A stretch of DNA of 64,000 nucleotides, taken from assembly GCF_007565055.1 (NCBI RefSeq), contig NC_044553.1:125324978-125388977 (forward strand), given 5' to 3'. The position numbers and the translations under genes are program-made. The notes beneath the pieces are model-generated. The model was not told where the DNA came from and made no database searches. It saw only the letters and a list, made by a program, of their open reading frames with translations. Within the stretch, counting starts at the first letter, position 1; each line of letters starts with the position of its first letter. Shown here piece by piece: positions 56,499 to 64,000 of this stretch. The stretch is from Rhinopithecus roxellana (Eukaryota > Chordata > Mammalia > Primates > Cercopithecidae).

Positions 56499-57024
56499 TA
56501 ACTAATTTTGTAATGTCTGTGTTTTTTTTTCCTGGTGGACACTAACATCTCCACTTGGTTAGTTTTCTAGGTATTGAATTTCATCACTATTCTTCATTAA
56601 TTTATATGCCCATGCAGTTTTTCTTCTTTAGGTGCTTTGTGTGGTCAATTGCATTAATTACTTTTCAAGTATTAAACCAGCTTTGTATCTGTAAAATAAA
56701 TTTCACTTGGTCATGATGTATAATTTGTTTAATTTTTTTTGATGAACTATTGGCTATTATATTGAATAATTTTATATCTATATTCATGAGGGATATTGAT
56801 CTGTGGTTTTCTTGCTTTTTACAAAATTAACTGATATTGCCTTTGTCTGGTTTATGTATCTGTAATAATAACTTCATAAAATTGTAGTGTTTCTTCCTCT
56901 TCTGTTTCCTGGAAATTATTAGAGATTTCATGTTAATTCTTCTCTACATGTTTGATACAATTATCTAGTGTAATTTTCTGGGCCCAGAGATTTCTTTGGG
57001 GAGACTTTGAAAATTATGAGTCCT
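56499..57024 (-). mobile_element. Antisense L1 ORF2
   Basis: tgatgtataatttgtttaat and gggatattgatctgtggttt. Confidence 0.75.
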
Positions 57025-57327
57025 GGCCAGGCGCGGTGGCTCAAGCCTGTAATCCCAGCACTTTGGGAGGCCGAGGCGGGTGGATCACGAGGTCAGGAGA
57101 TCGAGACCATCCTGGCTAACACAGTGAAACCCCGTCTCTACTAAAAATACAGAAAATTAGCTGGGCGTGGTGGCGGCGCCTGTAGTCCCAGCTACTCGGG
57201 AGGCTGAGGCCGGAGAATGGCGTAAACCCGGGAGGCGGAGCTTGCAGTGAGCTGAGATCCGGCCACTGCACTCCAGCCCAGGCGACAGAGCGAGACTCCG
57301 CCTCAAAAAAAAAAAAAAAAAAAAAAT
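57025..57327 (+). mobile_element. AluY, Old World monkey type
   Basis: ggccaggcgcggtggctcaa to a pure A tail at about 57305-57326. gagatccggccactgcactc is the lineage wording. Confidence 0.95.
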
Positions 57328-58980
57328 TGACAGTTACAGGATTATTCAAACCATCTATTTCATATTGGGTGCCTTGTGGTATTTTCTCCTTTTTGAGGGA
57401 CTGTTCCATTTCGTGTCAGTTGAAAAATTTATGTGTGTAGAGCTATTTGTAGTATACACTTATGTCATTTTTATGTCTGCAGGGTGTGTAGTAATATTTG
57501 AAATTTGCATTTTTCCTTTTTTATTTTTTACCAGTCTTGCTAGAAGATTGTCAGTATGATTAATGTGTTTAAAATACAGCTGTATGCTTTATTGATTTTT
57601 TTTAATACTTTTTATCTGATTTGAATTTCATTTTTTTCCTACTCCTTGTTCACTTCGTTCTGCTGGCTCTGGACTTTCTTTGTTCTCTTTTAGGTTCTGG
57701 AGGTGGTAGCCTAGGTTATTAAGACTTCTGCACTTTTCTATTGTATGCGTATAGTATTTTACATTTCTATTTCCGTAATTCTCTAGCTGTATACCATAAA
57801 TTTTAGTCGTGATATTTTAAAATTTTTATTCAGTTCAATGTGTTTTTTAAAATTTCTTTTGTGTCTTCCTTTATGAATCATGAATTATTTACAGTTGTGT
57901 AGCTTTTGGTTTATAAATGCTTGGAGATTTTGCTGTTGTCTTTATATTCTGTTAATTTGTAATTTGATTCTACTGTGGATGAAGAACATACTGTGTAATT
58001 TTTCAATCTTATAATTTTTTGTGGTTTTATGACCAAAGATATGAGATATGAGATATATGTATACATATATAAATACACATTATTTTATTTGAAGTGAATT
58101 TCTTTTTGACAATCCATAATTGGGTTGTGCTTCTACATCTACTCTGCTAAAGTACTGTGTGTTACTATTGCTATATTTAGAACTTTTAAATGTAATCTAA
58201 TTAGTGATTTATTAGGGCTTAGGTCTACTGTCTTACTTTTTCTGCATTTTCGATTACTTCTTTTTCCCTTTACATGTTTTCATATTGGTTATTTGAACAC
58301 TTAAAAAATTTTTTAAAATTATCTGCAGTGCTTTTGAGTGTGGCTATCCCTTTCTATAGCATTTTTAGGGGCTGTTTGAGGTATTTTGTTATATTTCATA
58401 ATTTACCACAATCTAGTGGCCTTGCCATTTTACCAGTTCAAATGAAGTGTAGAAACATTCCCTGTCCTTACCTCCCTCTCTTCTCCTGCGTTTACAATAA
58501 AATAATTTAAAATATTCCCTCTACCTACATTTATAGCTGCACCAGAAATGTTACCATTTTTGCTTCTACCATTAAACATAATTTAAAAGACTCAACAGAA
58601 AAAAAAGTCTGTCCTACTTACTAATATTTTTGCTTATTGTGTTCTTTCTTTTTCCTGCATTTCAAACATTTTATTTTTCATTGCTTTCTTTCTGTTGAGA
58701 GAATGCCCGTTAGCCCTAAGAGTATATCTGATGATGACAAATCTTAGATAAAGCATATCTTAGTTTTCTTTCATCTGAGAATTTCTTTATTGTCTCTTCT
58801 TTCCTAAAATGTGTTTTTGGTAGACAGAAGGTTTGACATGACAGTCCTTTCCATTCAGAACTTGAAAATTGTTGTGCCACTTCCTTCTGGCCCCCATGGT
58901 TTCTGATGAGAATTCCACTGATTTTCAAATTGTTTTTTTCCTACAAGTAAGGTGTTGTTTCTCTCCAACTGCTTTCAGAA
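57328..58980 (-). mobile_element. Antisense L1, ORF2 to 3' UTR
   Basis: gcttggagattttgctgttg, attctactgtggatgaagaa, and at 58870-58950 the 3' UTR-type wording ggtttctgatgagaattcca. Confidence 0.7.
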
Positions 58981-59031
<51 letters not shown>

Positions 59032-59075
59032 TTGTCTTTCTTTCTTTCTTCTTCTCTTCTTCTTTCTCTTTCTTT
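58981..59075. repeat. (CTTT)n tract running into the assembly gap
   Basis: About 14 clean CTTT units, then mixed CTT/CTTT/TCTT pyrimidine units up to the first N. The frames crossing it and the Ns are artefacts. Confidence 0.97.
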
Positions 59076-59175
59076 NNNNNNNNNNNNNNNNNNNNNNNNN
59101 NNNNNNNNNNNNNNNNNNNNNNNNNNNNNNNNNNNNNNNNNNNNNNNNNNNNNNNNNNNNNNNNNNNNNNNNNNN
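59076..59175. other. Assembly gap, exactly 100 N
   Basis: A run of exactly 100 N is a common placeholder for a gap of unknown length. It separates arm-type DNA on the left from satellite on the right, so the true distance and even the adjacency are not established. Confidence 0.98.
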
Positions 59176-60006
59176 TCACACATCAGAAAGCAATCTTCAG
59201 AAAGTTTCTCTGTAGTGATTATGTGAGGACATTTCCTTTTCCACCATGGGCCCCTATGGGCTACCCAAATATCACTTTGCAGATTCACGAAAAGAGGTAG
59301 CAAATGCTTCTGAGGCATAGCTTGTAACTCTGTGAGATGAATTCACAGATCAGAAAGAAGTTCTCAGAAAGCTCTTTCACGTTTTGAACGGATGATGAAA
59401 TTCCTTTATCAGCGTAGGCCTCAATGCGATCCAGGAAGCCCTTCTCAGCTTCCTCAAAGACAGTGTTAATGGACTGCCCACGAAACATAAGTGTAACTTG
59501 TGAGATGAATTCACACATCACCAAGAGATTTCTAAGAAAGCTTCTTCTAAGGTTTCACTCTGGATATTTCCTTGTCACGTCAGGTTCATTGCGCTATGAT
59601 AATACCAAATTGCAGATTTCCAGAAAACGTTGTTAACAAACTGATCACTGAAGAGAACGTGAACTCTGAGTTGCATTCACACATGGCAATGTCAGTTTCT
59701 CTAGAAGCTTCTTTTAGTATTATGTGAGGATAATTCCTTTTACACCCTAGCCCTCAATGAGCTCCCAAATATTACCTTTGCAGAATCCACGAGAACAGTG
59801 TTAGCAAACGTTCCAGAAGGGAAGGGTGGAACTCTGTGTGATGAAGTCACACATCAGAAAGCAATCTCTCAGAAAGTTTTCTGTAGTGATTTGTGAGGAC
59901 ATTTCCTTTCCACCATGGGCCCCTATGGGCTACCACATATCACCTTTGCAGATTCCACGAAAAGAGTGTTAGCAAACTGCTTCTTGAGGCAGATGTTGTA
60001 ACTCTG

Positions 60007-60172
60007 TGAGATGAATTCACAGATCGAAAGAAGTTTCTAGAAAGCTCCTTTCACGTTTTGAACGGATGAAATTTCCTTTATCAGCGTAGGCCTCAATGCG
60101 ATCCAAGGAAGCCCTTCTCAGCTTCCTCAAAGACAGTGTTAAGGACTGCTCACGAAACATAAGTGTAACTCT
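60007..60172. repeat. Alpha-satellite monomer A (example copy)
   Basis: Recognised by gaattcacagatc, then cacgttttgaacggatgaaa and agcgtaggcctcaatgcgat. At the box position it reads ttcctttatcagcgtaggc, a diverged pJ-alpha form. Confidence 0.85.
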
Positions 60173-60341
60173 TGAGATGAATTCACACATCACCAGAAGT
60201 TTCAAGAAAGCTTCTTTCTAGGTTTCTCTTCTGGATATTTCCTTTGTCACCTCAGGTTCATTGCGCTATGAAATACCAAATTGCAGATTTCCAGAAAACT
60301 GTGTTAACAAACTGATCACTGAAGAGAAACGTGTAACTCTG
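60173..60341. repeat. Alpha-satellite monomer B (example copy)
   Basis: Recognised by gaattcacacatcacc, ctggatatttcctttgtcac and ttgcgctatgaaataccaaa. Confidence 0.85.
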
Positions 60342-60509
60342 TGAGTTGCATTCACATGGCAATGCAGTTTCTCAGAAAGCTTCTCTTTAGTTATTAGTGA
60401 GGATAATTCCTTTTCACCTAGCCCTACAATGAGCTCCCAAAATATACCTTTGCAGAATCCAAGAGAACAGTGTTAGCAAACTGTTCCAAGAAGGGAAGGT
60501 GGAACTCTG
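60342..60509. repeat. Alpha-satellite monomer C (example copy)
   Basis: Recognised by gagttgcattcacatgg, agttattagtgaggataatt and caatgagctcccaaaatata. Box position carries a diverged pJ-alpha form with the sense ttccttt.tcaccctagcc. Confidence 0.85.
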
Positions 60510-60675
60510 TGTGAGAAGTCACACATCAGAAAGCAATCTTCAGAAAGTTTCTCTGTAGTGATTAGTGAGGACATTTCCTTTTCCACCATGGGCCCCTATG
60601 GGCTACCAAATATCACTTTGCAGATTCCACGAAAAGAGTGTTAGAAACTGCTTCTTGAGGCACGTTGTAACTCTG
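60510..60675. repeat. Alpha-satellite monomer D (example copy)
   Basis: Recognised by agtcacacatcagaaagcaa and ggcccctatgggctacc. Carries the best pJ-alpha-like box, ttccttttccaccatgggc at about 60576-60594, one base from the primate consensus. Confidence 0.85.
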
Positions 60676-63600
60676 TGAGATGAATTCACAGATCAGAAAG
60701 AAGTTTCTCAGAAAGCTTCTTTCACGTTTTGAAAGGATGAAATTTCCTTTATCAGCGTAGGCCTCAATGCGATCCGAGGAAGCCTTCTCAGCTTCCTCAA
60801 AGACAGTGTTAATGGACTGCTCCACGAACATAAGTGTAACTCTGTGAGATGAATTCACACATCACCAAGAAGTTTCTAAGAAAGCTTCTTTCTAGGTTCT
60901 CTCTGGATATTTCCTTTGTCACGTCAGGTCTTTGCGCTATGAAATACCAATTGCGATTTCCAGAAAACTGTGTTAACAAACTGATCACTGAAGAGAAACC
61001 GTAACTCTGTGAGTTGCATTCACACATGGCAATGCAGTTTCTCAGAAAGCTTCTCTTAGTTATTATGTGAGGATAATTCTTTTTCACCCTAGCCCTCAAT
61101 GAGCTCCCAAATATACCTTTGCAGAATCCACGAGAAACAGTGTTAGCAAACGTGTCAAGAAGGGAGGTGGAACTCTGTGTGATGAAGTCACACATCAGAA
61201 AGCAATCTCTCAGAAAGTTCTCTGTAGTGATTATGTGAGGACATTTCCTTTTCCACCATGGGCCCCTATGGGCTACCAAATATCACTTTGCAGATTCACG
61301 AAAAGAGTGTTAGCAAACTGTTCTTGAGGCATAGCTTGTAACTCTGTGAGATGATTCACAGATCAGAAAGAAGTTTTCAGAAAGCTTCTTTTACGTTTTG
61401 AACGGATGAAATTTCCTTTATCAGCGTAGGCCTCAATGCGATCCAGGAAGCCCTTCTCAGCTTCCTCAAAGACAGTGTTAAGGACTGCTCACGAAACATA
61501 AGTGTAACTCTGTGGATGAATCACACATCACAAGAAGTTTCTAAGAAAGCTCTCTTTAGGTTTCTCTCTGGATATTCCTTTGTCACGTCAGGTCATGCGC
61601 TATGAAATACCAAATTGCAGATTTCCAGAAAACTGTGTTAACAAACTGATCACTGAAGAGAAACGTGTAAATCTGAGAGTTGCATTCACACATGGCAATG
61701 CAGTTTCTCAGAAAGCTTCTCTTTAGTTATTAGTGAGGATAATTCTTTTTCACCCTAGCCCTCAATGAGCTCCCAAAATAACCTTTGCAGAATCCACGAG
61801 AACAGTGTTAGCAAACTGTTCCAAGAAGGGAAGGGTGGAACTCTGTGTGATGAAGTCACACATCAGAAAGCAATCTCTCAGAAAGTTTCTCGTAGTGATT
61901 TGTGAGGACATTTCCTTTTCCACCATGGGCCCTATGGGCTACCAAATATCACTTGCAGATTCCACGAAAAGAGTGTTAGCAAACTGCTTCTTGAGGCATA
62001 GCTTGTAACTCTGTGAGATGAATTCACAGATCAGAAAGAAGTTTCTAAGAAAGTCCTTTCACGTTTTGAACGGATGAAATTCCTTTATCAGCGTAGGCCT
62101 CAATGCGATCCAAGGAAGCCCTTCTCAGCTTCCTCAAAGACAGTGTTAATGGAATGCCACGAAACATAAGTGTAACTCTGTGAGATGAATTCACAATCAC
62201 CAAGAAGTTTCTAAGAAAGCTTCTTTCTAGGTTTCTCTCTGGATATTTCCTTTGTCACCGTCAGGTTCATTGCGCTATGAAATACCAAATTGCAGATTTC
62301 CAGAAAACTGTGTTAACAAACTGATCACTGAAGAGAAAGTGTAATCTGTGAGTTGCATTCACAATGGCAATGCAGTTTCTCAGAAAGCTTCTCTTTAGTT
62401 ATTATGTGAGGATAATTCCTTTTTCACCCTAGCCCTCAATGAGCTCCCAAAATACCTTTGCAGAATCCACGAGAACAGTGTTAGCAAACTGTTCCAAGAA
62501 GGGAAGGGTGGAACTCTGTGTGATGAAGTCACACATCAGAAAGCAATCTCTCAGAAAGTTTCTCTGTAGTGATTAGTGAGACATTTCCTTTTCCACCATG
62601 GGCCCTTGGGCTACCAAATATCATTTGCAGATTCCACGAAAAGAGGTTAGTAAAACTGCTTCTGAGGCAAGTTGTAACTCTGTGAGATGAATTCACAGAT
62701 CAGAAGAAGTTTCTCAGAAAGCTTCTTTCACGTTTTGAACGGATGAAATTTCCTTTATCAGCGTAGGCCTCAATGCGATCCAAGGAAGCCCTTCTCAGCT
62801 TCCTCAAAGACAGTGTTAATGGACTGCTCCCGAAACATAAGGTAACTCTGTGAGATGAATCACACATCACCAAGAAGTTTCTAAGAAACTTCTTTCTAGG
62901 TTTCCTCTCTGATATTTCCTTGTCACCGTCAGGTTCATTGCGCTATGAAATACCAAATTGCAGATTTCCAGGAAACTGTGTTAACAAAAATCTACTGAAG
63001 AGAAACGTGTAACTCTGGAGTTGCATTCACACATGGCAATGCAGTTTCTCAGAAAGCTTCTCTTTAGTTATTATGTGAGGAAAATCCTTTTTCACCCTAG
63101 CCCTCAATGAGCTCCCAAATATACCTTGCAGAATCCACGCAGAAACAGTGTTAGCAAACTGTTCCAAGAAGGGAAGGGTGGAACTCTGTGTGATGAAGTC
63201 ACACATCAGAAGCAAACTCTCAGAAAGTTTTCTGTAGTGATTATGTGAGGACATTTCCTTTTCACCATGGGCCCTATGGGCTACCAAATATCACTTTGCA
63301 GATTCCACGAAAAGAGTGTTAGCAAAAGCTTCTTGAGGCATAGTTGTAACTCGTGAGATTAATTCACAGATCAGAAAGAAGTTTCTAGAAAGCTCCTTTC
63401 ACGTTTTGAACGGATGAAATTTCCTTTATCAGCGTAGGCCTCAAGCGATCCAAGGAAGCCTTCTCAGCTTCCTCAAAGACAGTGTTAATGGAATGCTCCA
63501 CGAAACATAAGTGTAACTCTGTGAGATGAATTCACACATCACCAAGAAGTTTCTAAGAAAGCTTCTTTCTAGGTTTCTCTCTGGATATTCCTTTGTCACC

Positions 63601-64000
63601 GTCAGGTTCATGCGCTTGAAATACCAAATTGCAGATTTCCAGAAAACTGTGTTAACAAACTGATCACTGAAGAGAAACGTGTAATCTGGAGTTGCATTCA
63701 CACATGGCAATGCAGTTTCTCAGAAAGCTTCTCTTTAGTTATTATGTGAGGAATTCCTTTTTCACCCTAGCCCTCAATGAGCTCCCAAATAACCTTTGCA
63801 GAATCCACGAGAAACAGTGTTAGCAAACTGTTCCAAGAAGGGAAGGGTGGAACTTGTGTGATGAAGTCACACATCAGAAAGCAATCTCTCAGAAAGTTTC
63901 TCTGTAGTGATTAGTGAGGACATTTCCTTTTCACCATGGGCCCTATGGGCTACCAAATATCACTTTGCAGCTCACGAAAAGAGTTTAGAAACTGCTTCGA

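Larger units (their letters stand above)
59176..64000. repeat. Alpha-satellite array, four-monomer higher-order repeat (A-B-C-D)
   Basis: Tandem units of four different monomers of about 164-171 bp each, period 667-674 bp. Monomer A begins at 59333, 60007, 60676, 61347, 62014, 62683 and 63354. That gives six complete four-mer units, a partial D at the left and A-B-C plus partial D at the right edge. Every monomer end is marked by a taactctg/gaactctg word. Monomers differ clearly from one another, while the same monomer in successive units is almost identical apart from one-base gaps. EcoRI sites (gaattc) recur in A and B and HindIII sites (aagctt) in A, B and C. The array reaches the right edge. 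No interspersed repeat interrupts it, as is usual in young, homogenised centromeric arrays. Confidence 0.96.

Noticed and set aside
58869..59318. Open frames crossing the N gap
   Set aside because: They read through unknown bases and a (CTTT)n repeat.
60030..60080. Possible CENP-B box in monomer A (tcacgttttgaacggat)
   Set aside because: Only about five of the nine fixed positions fit and it lies upstream of the normal box position, so it is not a credible CENP-B site.
60809..61279. 156-codon frame and similar frames in the satellite
   Set aside because: Chance frames in a tandem repeat; shifted or broken in the other units.
59176..64000. CRISPR-like array because of regular repeats
   Set aside because: The units are contiguous 164-171 bp monomers with no unique spacers, and the host is a primate.

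Overview
This is nuclear DNA from a primate, most likely an Old World monkey (Cercopithecidae). Many young AluY copies carry the lineage-typical right-arm wording (for example near 33600, 53290 and 56240, and in the other orientation near 57260). All of the recognisable chromosomal context is gene-poor and packed with Alu, L1, MaLR and endogenous retrovirus sequence. The only host gene I can support is the 5' part of NDN (necdin) on the minus strand at the left edge, with its CpG-rich promoter. This places the window in the region matching human 15q11.2, the imprinted Prader-Willi domain, running outward from the NDN promoter.

Layout: 1-575 NDN codons 1-191, running off the window; about 576-860 GC-rich promoter; 860-8570 mostly unassigned intergenic DNA with an Alu, an L1 piece, two MaLR LTRs and microsatellites; 8573-9822 an old repeat split by a detached piece of ERV-K pol/env; 9823-16858 an ERV-K provirus on the minus strand, with both LTRs, a 6-bp target duplication, a tRNA-Lys-like primer site and polypurine tract, large internal deletions and three later Alu insertions; 17045-20595 and 25675-27730 antisense L1; 20596-25671 an ERV1 provirus on the minus strand reduced to pol remnants between its LTRs; 27735-58980 layered L1 (mostly antisense), Alu, solo LTRs, a DNA transposon fossil and simple repeats, including four L1 insertions with 5' inversion; 58981-59075 a (CTTT)n tract ending at a 100-N assembly gap (59076-59175); 59176-64000 alpha satellite in a four-monomer higher-order repeat of about 670 bp.

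The most notable item is the join of an imprinted euchromatic locus to a homogeneous alpha-satellite array across the gap. Either a centromere or pericentromere lies beside this region in this species, or the scaffold is misjoined; the sequence alone cannot decide. The satellite units agree closely in substitutions but each has its own scattered one-base deletions, which looks like unpolished long-read consensus. Other items worth a second look: a 561-bp ERV-K fragment about 98% identical to its source 2.5 kb away, an Alu flanked by direct repeats of about 100 bp, and a 136-bp inverted repeat whose outer 63 bp match at 61 positions.

I see no CRISPR array, tRNA, rRNA or other intact host coding gene. 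Short open frames elsewhere are Alu, L1 or retroviral fragments or chance. Coordinates of repeats are by eye, usually good to a few bases where a target duplication is quoted and to tens of bases otherwise.
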